Positions 1 to 11,827 of a stretch of DNA of 64,000 nt are shown here, one piece after another. The position numbers were made by a program, and so were the translations under genes. Each line of letters begins with the position of its first letter. The stretch's first letter is position 1. The notes below the pieces were generated by a model. The model was not told the origin of the DNA, did no database searches, and saw nothing but the letters and a program-made list of their open reading frames with translations. Source of the DNA: Hippophae tibetana (Eukaryota > Streptophyta > Magnoliopsida > Rosales > Elaeagnaceae); contig CM072811.1 in assembly GCA_037013495.1 (NCBI GenBank), positions 38,827,452 through 38,891,451 of the forward strand, in the 5' to 3' direction.

Positions 1-1103
1 TATAATATTGATTTTTTTCTCTCTCTTAAATTTCCACAATAATCTTGTAAAATTTTCAATGGTGACATACTTTGATAAAATACGAGTTTGGTAATTTAGT
101 GGTACTCTTATAAGATAAAAAGGTACACATTTAGATTCATATCATCAATTTAGTACATTAATAGTTTTCACATTTAAGAATAACAATGATCCAAATTTTT
201 AAAAACCTAATTTATAGAATAGTAATTTTATTTTTGTGAAAATATTTATTTATATTTTGTCTTCTATCTTTTTTTCTTTATTTTCATAAAATAATAAATA
301 TTTATCCTTCATAAAGATAAAATTACCCCTTCACATTTTTTTTTAAATTAGACCATTGTTATAACTTTTATTAAATGATGAGGAGACTATTAATGTATTG
401 CATGTTTTGATAATATGAGTCTAAATGTGTATTTTTTGTTTAATAATAATATCAATAAAGTAAAAAATCTAAAAAATACTATTCGAAATAATTGAGAGGG
501 ATCGATAGCATTACTTGCATTGAGTTAATAAAATATAATTTTTAATAATTTGAGATATAAATAATAACCATGCATGTCTAATACATGTTTTAATCATATA
601 AGTAACATATAAGGTAATCATATAAGCTGTTTGCGTATATTGTTGACCATATATATTTGATCAGAAGCCCAAAAATGTATATATGATGTTGAGGCCAACT
701 TAATTTTGCGAGAGAACAATATCATTGCTTTATTAAATATCGACCATATGCACGTACAATTTTGTTAGCCTAGAGTTGACAGTTGGATTCTTTTTTACTG
801 TTAGACAATTTGATAGAAAGCCCTACTTCGTATATAAATCATTAACAACGGGCAAAACAAGCCATCTGAGCTAGTGTATTCAATGATCACGAACATCTTG
901 ATGACAAGAAGGCATATAATAATAGCAAAATAGAAAAAGTACTAAAACTTTTGGTGACAAGATGGATACACATCACTGCCAGCATCATAACACAATATGC
1001 TAACAGTTGAGCTAGTGGAGGGCATGATTGAGATCGTGGAAATCAAGACTTTGATAAATATGTAAGAAAAATCTAGGGTAATGTATTAACTAAGTTAATT
1101 ACG
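1..1103. other. AT-rich intergenic DNA, nothing recognised
   Basis: This stretch is very AT-rich with short homopolymer runs and no reading frame of useful length. I see no protein domain, RNA gene or clear repeat boundary. It lies outside the left end of the old LTR element that starts near 1104. Confidence 0.6.
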
Positions 1104-1649
1104 TGTTAATGTCTATTTTACTTGAATATACCTCTACTTGCTTTGTACTTATATATTTGAGAACAAATAACACATCGATAAGATTTTGGATCACCACAAG
1201 GTGTGTTAATCTTTGACCCTTCGATGCTTAAGTATGTCTAAGTAGTGAGAGAAATGAAGAAACTAGTCTCTCTCTTTGTAACGCAGAGGATGCAAAGATA
1301 TATTTAGGGAGAAAAATATATCTTAGTGTATGTAGTTGAAAAAAAAGTTATATCAAACTCTAAAGTTATGAAATTGAATAATGCTAACTTTTTATAAGAA
1401 ATAATATTTTTACTGACGATCCTTACTCATAGTGATAGATTTATTTTTTAATGTCGAAGTGTTATCTGCTTAATTATCTCACGGTCAGATAATTAAGGGT
1501 TTAAATGTCGATCATTTATCATATTCGATATTTACATGGTATTGAGACTTATTTGTTGATTCAATCCTACTTGGACCGTACTGCGAGTTATTTGCTAACT
1601 AGGACCTCTCATATCATGCCACATTAGGTGAATTATTTTACACCCAACA
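1104..1649 (-). repeat. Left (probable 3') LTR of the old element
   Basis: It aligns by eye along most of its length with 11828-12376. Shared stretches include the phrases around 'ctaaagttatgaaatt', 'gataattaagg', 'tattgagacttat' and 'acctctcatatcatgccaca', with many substitutions and small gaps between them. The right edge ends ACA (minus strand TGT). The left edge is chosen where similarity fades and is approximate. Confidence 0.65.
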
Positions 1650-3574
1650 TATGCCCCTTAAACTTGCTAGAACTGAGTACATGGCCTAAAAGGTCTTTTT
1701 TCCATTCTATCATCACCTAGGCTTACTATTTTCTGAACATCACTAGTGGTGTGAAGTCCAACCTTACGTGGTAATTACTTTCCCGTATGACAAATTTCAT
1801 TTTTTTGGGCACTCAAAATTTGCATGGTGATGTCCTGGTATCGATGGTTTTTATTAATTCTCAATTGGACTTTCGATTAGAGAGTTATGTCAACATCAAA
1901 AAACAACTCAATGGGTTCACTTTCCCATTGCTAGAGGGAGAATATAAATCCAAGTGTGTCAGCTTGTGAGTTCACAGGCTATCCAAGATCTTGATGAATG
2001 ATAGAATGATTGATGAACGGGATCATACTTTTCCATCATGGGGACGAGTGAACATATAATGGGACAGATTACGTGAGGTGGCCACCAAGTAGAGGACATA
2101 TGGAAGATCTGAGGACCCATGTTTGACTAGTCATGATGTGTCTAGTCCTGAGGGTTTGGTTATGGTCCGGCCACCTGAGGCATGTCAAACCATGATCTGG
2201 ATACCCTTGGAATGTCTGGCCATGGTTCAACCATCCATGGTGTGTCCGACCATGGTGGTAGCTTGGGTCCATGCGGTGGTAGCTCAGATCGATTCGGTTA
2301 CACCCTTATGCGCATCGAGTCAAGCAGTGATTCCAGATCATCCTGACAATGGAGTTTTGTTTATTATAACAGTTTTCAAATCTTTACAGGTTTATCGATT
2401 ACATGTCCACGCTTTTCTAGAATAAATGTGTAAGTGTGGGGATTCTGATATTACTCTTATAGGTATCCTCACTCTTCAACACTTAGGATTTTTTGTCCCT
2501 TGTAGGAGCAAAGTGTTATGGATGCACATAGATCTAGACTTTTTTGAGTGATCCAAGTAGTAGGGGATCATTTTATGATCATATCAAGTTATGGTATAAC
2601 CAATATCTTGGTCTACTAAATAAATTATGTACTTGACTCGTGTTCAAACTTTTTCTGAAATGTTGACATGTGGTTAGACTCTTTAAGAATGTACCCGATA
2701 GGGAAGGACATGAAGAAGTGCACCATTATAGGTGTCCGTTCTCTAGGAAGACATATAATATGGAACGACTTAAGAAGGTAATGGATAGGGAATTGTAGCC
2801 TATTAGATAAAAGTCCATATAAGGCGAAAGTCTATACATTACAACCTTCAATTAGTCTTAGGGACGAAAAATGTTTTGACACGTCATATGCTTTGAACTT
2901 TGTATTTCTAGAGTGATTTACTTACTAAGGTTTACACATTGTAGTGTCCATATCAAGGGTGATAGCCCTTCGATTAGATAGTAAGTTTTGGCCCTTTTCT
3001 TTTTGTTCAGGTATTTTTGAAATACTTAGTACCAATTGTAAATGGTACATGTTCGTTGGGTGCTCCCACTATGACTTTATCAGAGTTGTCTCCTATTCTA
3101 GATTTTCAATGTTCAAAGAACTTGAGAACTATGAGATGCCTAGTAAGGATTCCAAAGCCCAATGGTCTACCACATACTTGGATCATGATGTTAGAATTAA
3201 AGTCTTTGTATGGACCTTTTGGACATATGTATATGCCATATTGTTTTGTTATTTTTGTACTTTTGAATTATGTACTTGTGATTCTATATTTGTGTTAAAT
3301 CTATATTTTTTCTTTTTTTCTTTTTAGTGAGGTCCATCTATGATCTTGTTTGTTTCAAGATTATGGGTGCACTTTAAGCACTTGTTAGGATCTATAATCC
3401 ACTACATTGGTATGCAACAATGTGTGGTTGCTAAGGAGTGGATCCATGGTGGTCTAGATGGCTACATGTCCATGTACAAATACCCTAACTGACCATATAA
3501 ATTATAGCTCACCACATATGCTACATCCAATCGTGCTCCCCTTATTCGGCCACATAGGCCATGTTTGGTCACGA

Positions 3575-3732
3575 TTCCATGTTAGGTCACATGTGTTGTA
3601 TCCAGTCATGTACCATATTAGATCATATGTGTCATGTCTAGCCATGTACAATGTCAGGTCATATGTGCCATGTCTGGCCATGTAACATGTAGGGTCGCAT
3701 GTGTCATGTTCGACCATGTACCATTCGATAGC
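3575..3732. repeat. Degenerate tandem array, unit about 36 bp
   Basis: Successive imperfect units carry the words 'catatgtg', 'catgtctggccatgta' and 'ggtca'. About four to five units can be followed before the pattern decays. CATG is strongly over-represented here. A looser relative with 'ccatggt' words lies at about 2160-2260. Confidence 0.6.
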
Positions 3733-4029
3733 CATCTATTGGCCCAATTTATTGTGTGTCTGTTAGCTAGTTCGATCACTTTCAGTTTGACTTATACCCA
3801 TTAGGCTTGTGGTAGGATTTTTTTTTTCTCTAATATGATTTGTTTTCATTTAGTCTAAGTAAGGATGATTTGATTAAACCAGGGTATTCCTGGTATACTA
3901 GGCCTCTGCTTGGTATACTTGAATTTATCAAGTCATCTAAGCATTTGGTATTGAGCCTTAGGAAACTATTGTAGTCCTTGATAGATTATACCATATTTCC
4001 ATGAGTGTTATTGCACTCTGTTCATTCCT

Positions 4030-4385
4030 AGATGAGGTGTAGAAGTTGTAGTAACTCTTGGATATGGGGCATAGTTATGTTTAGAGTCTAGTATGGCCTG
4101 TAGAGTTGGGGTGTAGAAGTTGTAGCAACTCCTGAACCAGGGCATAGTTTTTGTATGTTCAAAGGCCTAGTATTGCTCGTAAAGGTATGGCCTAGAAGTT
4201 GTGGAAACTCTTAAACCCATGGTATAGCTGCTACCTATTTAAAGATCCAACATATCCCAGAGAGGTGAGATATAGAATTTGTAGCAACTCCTAAACGTGG
4301 GATGAAGTTATTTCTTGTTCAAAGGTCCAGCATGGGTGATAAATGTGACGTGTAGAAGTTGTTGCAACTAGTCCCTTTGTAGTTT
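4030..4385. repeat. Tandem array, unit about 74-80 bp, five copies of the core
   Basis: The core 'agaagttgtagcaactc' or a close variant begins near 4041, 4115, 4194, 4274 and 4354, giving spacings of 74, 79, 80 and 80 bp. Between cores there are recurring words such as 'gggcatagtt' and 'gttcaaaggtcc'. The units are diverged, so the array is old. It lies in the non-coding interior of the old LTR element. Confidence 0.75.
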
Positions 4386-5827
4386 GGACTTGCCCCATCC
4401 TTGTTGAATTCCACAAGTGTGAGACAACCTTTGCCTAAATAACTACAAATATATTTTTTATTAAAATAAAAGTATACTTGAAGCACTGTCTATTTTTTTA
4501 TCGTAGTAGGGCATCTTTCATTGTCCCACATTATTCTTTATGAGTGGCATATTGTGTCACTTTCTACTATTTTAAGAAATTATTATCTTGAGAGTTTTTC
4601 ATAGAGATGATATGTGGGGATAGGAATCCATAGCCTATTGTAGGAATGACCTTTTTGAAACTCTATTATATGGCCTTCTTGGCCCACACTTACCTCTTGG
4701 ATGTGCACCTCTTGGGTATCATATGAACTTTTGTAATCTTGAATAAGTTGGAAAATTTTCCTAGACCTCCAATATATGAGTGGACATATATTTTGTTCTT
4801 TATTTGGAAACAATGTGTCATTTGATTGAGTCTGTGTCCAGACCTGATTGATTATTTTGATCTCACCAAGCGTTATCATATGAAACTTGGGTGGATTTTC
4901 GAAGTACAATATTTAGATATTTTCACATAACTCTTTTTGAAATAATTCATAGGGAGGTGTACTGATATGTGTTGGTCATACACCTCACAATCCAATTTGA
5001 TTGTGGGGTGCAATTATGGATTGCACACTTTTTTTCATTCCATGAATGTCTCAAACATATCATATATATCATTGGCTCTAATCTATACACCTCTTTACTT
5101 GTAGGTTTATTTTTGAACCTAACTATGGTCTCATCTATTTGTGAGATTACAGACCTTTAAGGCAATAATGTGGACCACACGGCCTACGAAGCGGTGGTCT
5201 AACTATGCAATTTGTGAGTAGGTATTATGGCACTCTGGGCATTGAAAGATGTCTCAGGGAGTCATTATTGATGAAAAAGGGTTACAGATGGATATATGGT
5301 CCCATCCCTTGAAATTTTCCATGTAGTCTAAGGGTTTTTTTGTACCATAATAGGTGATGATTTTTTGGGCAATAATTAGCTACTAAGGCCATATGGTTAA
5401 CATGGTTGGTTTTGACAAAGTGTCCTTATATGCAGGTCTCGAGATGGTTTTATGGATCACGATGGACAAAAGATACTTGAGGTGGTCCTAATTAGTCGAG
5501 TATAGATGACAAGTGGGAAATTTCTTGGACATTCATAGATGGATGTCTTTGTGTCATCTATTTGACAGGCTTGAATTTTAGACCTATATTGAGGCATTGT
5601 ACGAGGACACCTAGATCAGTACCATGCATGTCTTTATGGGACTATGTAAACACGTCCCTATTTTGTATAAGGAACAAGTTCATTGTTTTTTGAAAAGTGA
5701 TGATCACTCTTTAAGAACACTATAACAATGATGACCGAAAGAGAAAATATTATATGGATGCATTGGATGAATGGAACAATGGGTGATTATTTTCCCACAA
5801 TTTTAACTAAATTGGATGTGTGAACAG

Positions 5828-6442
5828 TGTCACGACCTTATTTTTCAAGTAGAGATCGTGCGGCACTTAGCACCGTCCGTTGCACTAAGCCTGCCTTTGA
5901 ACCCGAATGAAACTCCAAAGAGAATAGAGAGAGAGTTTGCAAAGAATGCTTTGTATTGTTCTAGAGAGAAATTATCTTACAATTTCCCAAGGATGAATAC
6001 AAATGAAGACCAATGGGTCTATTTATAGTGTGACTCTAAGATTAAGAGTATGCCACAACTTTCTAGAGTATTCCTAGTCTAGAATGTACAAGAGAATTCT
6101 AGAACTATGTACAATATGCCACAAGGGTCTAGGACCTTCTAGCAAACTCTAGAGTCTTCTAGGTTTGTCTAGTTCCTTCATGCACCTTCCGGGATGTTCC
6201 ATAAGCTTCCAGCAGCTTCTACATCCTTCATGAACCATCCGGCATGTTCTAGAATATTCTAGCACTATCCAGCGTGTTCTAGAACATTCTAGGGTCTTCT
6301 AGCTTGAGTTGAGTCCATCCAACTCTAGCCCTTTCTAGACTTCTCTAGGCAACTCTAGAACTTTTCATGTAGAACAGTCTAGATCCTTTAGGCAACCATC
6401 ATTTGTTTGGATTTTTAGGGACAATTTGAGCAGGACGTGACA
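5828..6442 (-). repeat. 3' LTR of the chromovirus
   Basis: It is nearly identical to 9978-10590. By eye I count about five substitutions and one 2-bp indel over about 613 bp. The LTR is rich in the word 'ctag' in contexts such as 'ttctag', spaced irregularly through its middle. Confidence 0.92.
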
Positions 6443-6456
6443 CACTCCCCCACTCA
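6443..6456 (-). other. Polypurine tract of the chromovirus
   Basis: On the minus strand the sequence just before the 3' LTR reads GAGTGGGGGAGTG, the purine-rich primer for plus-strand DNA synthesis. The chromodomain stop codon (6454-6456) touches it. Confidence 0.75.
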
Positions 6457-8396
6457 AGTTCGCGACGCCCTCGTCGCGCCTTCAAACTTGAACCTTTCTA
6501 TGCCATCTTTGAATTGCCACAAAGAGTCCTCAGGTTCCCAGCTTGCTTCTACATCCGGAGCGTTCTTCCATTTGACCAAGTATTCCCGATAACTTGGTAC
6601 ACCTTTACGCCGGATCACGCGATCCGCCAAGATTGAGTCCACTTCCCTGTCAAAGGAGGTTGCCACTGCGGTAGGCGCCCTCTTGGATTCCCCCTACTCA
6701 TGTCTTCCTTGTCTCCATGAAAGGGTTTCAGCATACTTACATGAAAGACCGGGTATATTTTAAGCTTTGGAGGGAGTTGCAGCTTGTACGACACCTTATC
6801 GACTTTCTTGAGGACTGAAAATGGTCCTTCATACTTCCGTACCAACCCCTTATGAACCTTTCGTAAGGATTTGAATTGTTGGGGCAATAGTTTTACAAGA
6901 ACCAAATCGCCTTCTTGAAATTCCACCATCCTCCTTTTCTTGTCAGCCTATTTCTTCATCTTCTTAGATGCCTTATTCAGATAGGCTCGGGCCAACTCCG
7001 CTTGTTCGTGCCAGGCCTTGGCAAATTTGAAGGCAGCAGGGCTCTTCCCTTCATAACTCGTAGCCAAGGCATGGGGAGTCATGGGTTGCTGCCCCATGAC
7101 GATCTCGAAGGGACTTTTAGCGGTAGACTCGCTCCGTTGTAAGTTGTAAGAGAATTGGGCTACATCCAACAGCTTCACCCAATCCCGCTGATTAGCACTC
7201 ACAAAGTGCCTGAGATATAACTCCAGCAACGCGTTGGCACGCTCCGTTTGTCCGTCACTTTGTGTGTGAAAGCTTGTGGAGAAATTCAAGTTTGATCCCA
7301 ACAACTTGAATAGTTCAGTCCAAAATTTCCCCGTGAATCGTGGGTCTCGGTCACTCACGATATTAGCCGGGATTCCCCAATGCTTCACAACATTCTTAAG
7401 GAACAAACGTGCCGTCTCATCTGCCGTGCAGTCCGTTGAGGCAGGTATGAATGTCGCGTATTTGCTGAAGCGGTCAATGACGACAATAATGTTGCCAAAG
7501 CCCTCTGATTTTGGCATACAAGTGATGAAATCCATAGAGACACTTTCCCATGGTCTCTCTGGAATAGGCAGCGGCTCTAGCAAACCTCCGGGCGCATGCT
7601 GCTCAATCTTGTCTTGTTGGCACACAAGACAAGTTCTTACATAAGCTTCGACATCATCCCGAAGTTGAGGCCAATGGTAGATTGACTTGATCAAAGCAAG
7701 GGTGTGTCTCATTCCTGGGTGTCCAGCCCATAACGAATCATGGAACTCCTTGATAAGCTCTTTCCTTAAGCTCCCCCATTTTGGCACAAAGATTCGATTC
7801 TGCTTGGCATAGAGTAGTCCGTCACTCAGCCAAAATCGTCTCGTCTTTCCTTCCTTGATGAGGGCAAGGAGGTTTTGAGCAAGGGCATCATGCTCCAACC
7901 CTTCTTTGATTCTTTCCAACAAAGAACTACTTGGCCTACTCAAGGCTGCTAGCTTCGTATTTCCGCTTGGCGGGTCAACCACCACACTTCCGTTGCGAGC
8001 CTCTAATTTTTCCACCTGATCAGGGCTCATTGTTGGTGGTCTTGTGTCGAGCTCCAACTCGACTTCATGGTTCACCTCCCTCCTTGGAGGCAACCGTTTG
8101 GGCGAGGCCTCATGCATCACCCCATGGGACTTATCTAGGACAACTTGCCCTTCCGTCGGCAAGCTTGGCTTTGGCGACTCCTCCTCGTTGTACTCTTTTG
8201 AGATGGTCAGGTAACTCTCTTCGTCCCTCTTCAATCCCTTTTTGATTTGAAGTGCCGAGAGAGCTTGGGTTGTGCGTTTGGTGGTCCTGTCCGTCGGTAC
8301 CACGCAAGCCTTCGAACCATCCATGATGCACATAGAGTTTGAGTATGGCACCAAGAAAGCTCTAACCTGGTCCAAGAACTCCATGCCGAATACCAT
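6454..8396 (-). pseudogene. pol remainder: protease C-terminus, integrase, chromodomain; RT/RH missing
   Basis: The frame opens just after a TAG stop (8397-8399) that separates it from gag. It starts with the protease tail (VFGMEFLDQ), then a linker that normally leads into RT, but RT and RNase H are absent. Sequence passes near 7960-8040 directly into the integrase: an H2C2-type zinc-binding region ending with CLVCQQDK, then a catalytic core with MDFITCMP, SDRDPRF and GQTERAN supplying D, D and E. A second in-frame TAG (6948-6950, where Trp is expected) cuts the integrase C-terminus. Its beta-barrel part continues to about 6697. There a run of five G's appears one base short, shifting the frame to the chromodomain (VDSILADRVI, YLVKWKN, SWEPEDSLWQF). 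The product as it stands is disrupted. Confidence 0.85.
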
Positions 8397-9934
8397 CTAG
8401 TAGTCATCTATAGGCGCCACTGATAAGTCCACTTGGCCAGTCCAAGCACCAAGACTGACCTTAACTCCTCGAGCGACTCCATGTAATGGCAGTGCTGTTG
8501 AGTTAACTGCTTTGAGAGATCCCCCTCCATTGACAACCTTTAGGCCAAGTCGCTTTGCTTCCTCCACTGAAACAAAGTTGTGAGATGCACCGGTGTCGAC
8601 CAAAGCCTTGGCGACCTTCCCATTGATGGCTGCATCTACATACATTAAGCCTTTTGGGGTCTTTGGGGCGCTCTGCAATGCACCAAGTAGGCACAAAGAA
8701 CCCATCTTTGCACCTCCGTCCGACTCACCTCCATCTTGGTCATGTGTGGAGGCAACTAAGGCACTCAAGGCCTTCCTCTTCGGAAATTCACGTGCCCAGT
8801 GCGGTCCGTCGCATATGAAGCACGTTACCCGGGGCTTCGAGGCACCACGATCCTCCTTTTCCTTCCCTTTGTCTCGTGGCTTAAATGAGTAGCTGTCTCT
8901 AGGATTTTTGGAACCCTGGCTTTTGGCATGGCCTCCACCACTCTTTCCTCCACTAAACTTTTTATCTGAGGCTTTAGAGCCCTCCTTGTTTGTGGAGTAG
9001 TCAATAAAGCTTTCCACAGTTGCGATGGCCGAAGATAAGTCTTGGACACCACGTCGCTTGAGCTCCAAATTAGCCCATGATTGGAGACCATCCATAAATA
9101 AGAATAGGGCATCCTTGTCTGAGGTGTCAGGGACTTCTAGCAACAAGGTTGTGAACTCCTTCACATAGTCCCTTATGCTACCCGTTTGCTTCAATCGCTG
9201 CAATCGGCCCCTTGCCTCCTCCTCAGCATTTACTGGGAAGAACTGCATTTTGAACTCCCTTTTGAAATCTTCAAAGGTATCAATTGTGCAAACCCCTCGT
9301 TGCACATCTCCATGCCTCCGTCTCCACCACAACATCGCAGTGTCAGATAAATACATGGCTGCAGTTCGGATCTTGCTGGCATGGTCCGTTATGCCAGTAG
9401 CCTCAAAGTATTGTTCTAGCCCACATAGGAAGTTCTCAACTTCCCTAGCATTCCTAACACCATTGAAGGTCTTAGGCTTGGGAACATCCACCCTCTTAGC
9501 CTCAAAGACGGTGGTTGCGCTAGTCCCCGCGGCCATAGCCCGCTTACATAGAGCTAGATCACCACCCATATCCTCCATTCTAAGCAACACATTAGCAAGT
9601 TCTCTTTGGACAAGATCCCTTACCTTGGAAACTTCCGCCTTTAACCCATCAATCTCTTGCCTTAAGCCACCATCTAGCTCATTAAGGGACATCTTTATCG
9701 CTGCATTGATCTCTACATCCTCGGCCTCCAAGCCATTGCAACGTTCCTCCAAGTTGTCCACCCTGTCGAACAGCTCCCCTAAGTTGTCCTGCGCACTTCC
9801 CACACGTGCTTCTAAGCTAGATAGTATGTCTTTCGACTTAGCTCGAGATTCCTTTGATGGTTTCGGGTTTCCTCACGCCCACGTTCCATAGGTGGAACAT
9901 CGACGCTTGGTGTAGATGGAGCTGCGTTCTTCAT
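8397..9934 (-). pseudogene. Chromovirus gag and protease (near-intact frame)
   Basis: From 9803 to 8397 there are 468 open codons: a coiled-coil-like N-terminus, a retrotransposon Gag domain (YLSDTAMLWW, FKREFKMQFFP), a basic linker, one zinc knuckle (CFICDGPHW), and the aspartic protease with active site LVDTGASHNF. The last knuckle cysteine is replaced by Phe (WAREFPKRKA). The probable original start is the ATG at 9934. A small frameshift near 9860 separates it from the long frame, so the N-terminal 25 or so residues are now out of frame. The frame ends at a TAG inside the protease, after DDY, with the rest of the protease in the same frame downstream. Gag packages the RNA and the protease cleaves the polyprotein. 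Confidence 0.85.
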
Positions 9935-9963
9935 TATTGCCAAAGATAGAGATACTTTAACCC

Positions 9964-9977
9964 GCTTTGATACCAAC
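9964..9977 (-). other. Primer binding site, tRNA-iMet type
   Basis: On the minus strand, next to the 5' LTR, the sequence reads TTGGTATCAAAGC. It is complementary to the 3' end of plant initiator tRNA-Met, with one mismatch to the usual TGGTATCAGAGC. Confidence 0.85.
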
Positions 9978-10590
9978 TGTCACGACCTTATTTTTCAAGT
10001 AGAGATCGTGCGGCACTTAGCACCGTCCGTTGCACTCAGCCTGCCTTTGAACCCGAAAAACTCCAAAGAGAATAGAGAGAGAGTTTGCAAAGAATGCTTT
10101 GTATTGTTCTAGAGAGAGATTATCTTACAATTTCCCAAGGATGAATACAAATGAAGACCAATGGGTCTATTTATAGTGTGACTCTAAGATTAAGAGTATG
10201 CCACAACTTTCTAGAGTATTCCTAGTCTAGAATGTACAAGAGAATTCTAGAACTATGTACAATATGCCACAAGGGTCTAGGACCTTCTAGCAAACTCTAG
10301 AGTCTTCTAGGTTTGTCTAGTTCCTTCATGCACCTTCCGGGATGTTCCATAAGCTTCCAGCAGCTTCTACATCCTTCATGAACCATCCGACATGTTCTAG
10401 AATATTCTAGCACTATCCAGCGTGTTCTAGAACATTCTAGGGTCTTCTAGCTTGAGTTGAGTCCATCCAACTCTAGCCCTTTCTAGACTTCTCTAGGCAA
10501 CTCTAGAACTTTTCATGTAGAACAGTCTAGATCCTTTAGGCAACCATCATTTGTTTGGATTTTTAGGGACAATTTGAGCGGAACGTGACA
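9978..10590 (-). promoter_or_regulatory. 5' LTR (promoter) of the chromovirus
   Basis: The LTR runs TGTCACG to CGTGACA. A TATA-like TATAAATA lies on the minus strand at about 10168-10175, the likely core promoter. The upstream part is dense in 'ttctag' words. It is nearly identical to 5828-6442, so insertion was recent relative to the other decayed elements here. Confidence 0.88.
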
Positions 10591-11827
10591 ACAGTCTCCC
10601 TATACACACATTTTTGCACATTTATTTCTACACATACATTGAAAAATATCGAATATATAATCAATGAAATTGTTCTCATCAAGAGGATTTTGAAACTGAT
10701 TTTATTTCCTAGAAAACTATTAGGACATTGGATGAATAGGCCTAAATAATTTCTTGGGTCTATCCAATAAACCAGATCAATTTTTCTCCTAGTCTAGTGC
10801 AATACTGGCTTGTCTAGTGCCCAATCGCAATCGCCACGCATGGTGGCACATACTCTGATGGCCATTCAACGTGAATTTTTAATGAAAGATTATTTAGTAA
10901 GTGATCTTTTTGGTGATGATCTTATATTTCTTCAATGATTCATGGATTTTGAAATCCTAATAGAGGACACTTAATAAAATATAAAAGTGAAAGGTGGGTC
11001 CCTTTTGGGTTAATCTACATGGCTAGCTAACTAAGCATTCATGTATGAGAGCCAATAATGCTTCACTCTCTAGAGGTATTAAAAAAATGAGACACTATTT
11101 AGTAGTGGTGGCTATGGTACACGTGCATTGGATCACAGACCTTATGGATTGAACCTGTCTGTACAACTCATGGACTTGGACCTTATCGTGACAGGTCACA
11201 TTTTTTATTTGATCATGTGTGTCCATAGACTAGATCTGGTATATTATGGGCTTTACAAGATGTCGTCGGGCTGTTTTCTAGTGCAAGGGCTTGTGGCCCT
11301 TACAGGGCCAATTGACGATGCTTAGGTGGTACCATCGAGTTTGACCAACCTTTTTGTGTCTGGAACACTTTGTCCAATCACTCTTTATATGGTGGTTGAT
11401 AGGCTATGTCCAACCATATCTTAACCTGTGATGATGTGAGGGGTGTGCCAGTCGAGTGACCTTATTTGGGAGGCCTAGAAGAAGTGTGTGCTATTTTAGT
11501 TATCCTTTGTTGGGGATAGAGTCTTGGCTCTAGCAACCTATATAGGAAGCTACACAACTTTTGGACATGATATGGGACCTCATTATCCCTTATAAGAGCT
11601 TGGATATTTGTGTTAAGAGGTTGATTCATCTTGAAAGAACATAAAGATATGCTATTTAAAGACCATACAGAGTGAACTTCTTCTAGAGCAGTTTTCTTGT
11701 GAACTCTTAAGATTTTTTTCAAAGATCGCCTAGTTCAGAATGTTTGAGGACACTGTAAATCGTTTCCTCTCTAGTTGTGATCAAATAGTATAGCACAATC
11801 ATTCCCACATATGGTGGCATACGTCGA
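10591..11827. other. Remainder of the old LTR element's interior
   Basis: Sequence resumes after the chromovirus target site. I see only short open frames and no recognisable domain. Confidence 0.5.

Larger units (their letters stand above)
1650..5827. other. Internal region of the old LTR element, no recognisable coding domain
   Basis: Several open frames of 60-130 codons occur on both strands, but none shows a retroelement or host domain that I recognise. The segment contains two local tandem arrays (about 3575-3732 and 4030-4385). It ends at the chromovirus insertion point. Confidence 0.5.
5828..10590 (-). mobile_element. Ty3 chromovirus lacking RT and RNase H (non-autonomous)
   Basis: This is an LTR retrotransposon read on the minus strand. 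Two nearly identical LTRs (615 and 613 bp) have perfect 7-bp inverted ends, TGTCACG and CGTGACA. The tRNA-Met primer site lies at 9964-9977 and the polypurine tract at about 6443-6456. The flanks share ACAG (5824-5827 and 10591-10594), a 4-bp and possibly 5-bp target duplication. The order is gag, aspartic protease, integrase, chromodomain. The reverse transcriptase and RNase H expected between protease and integrase are absent, leaving only about 3.5 kb inside. The chromodomain identifies a chromovirus, a group that tends to target its integration. It needs RT in trans. Confidence 0.9.

Noticed and set aside
4030..4385. CRISPR-like array
   Set aside because: The cores are 17 bp and the intervening sequence is itself repetitive. 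This is eukaryotic DNA, so it is an ordinary tandem repeat.
7276..8245. Plus-strand frames of 104-122 codons in the integrase region
   Set aside because: They are antisense to the integrase coding sequence and show no domain of their own.
9175..9891. 238-codon plus-strand open frame
   Set aside because: It lies antisense to the chromovirus gag, which has clear Gag, knuckle and protease motifs on the minus strand. The plus frame has no domain.
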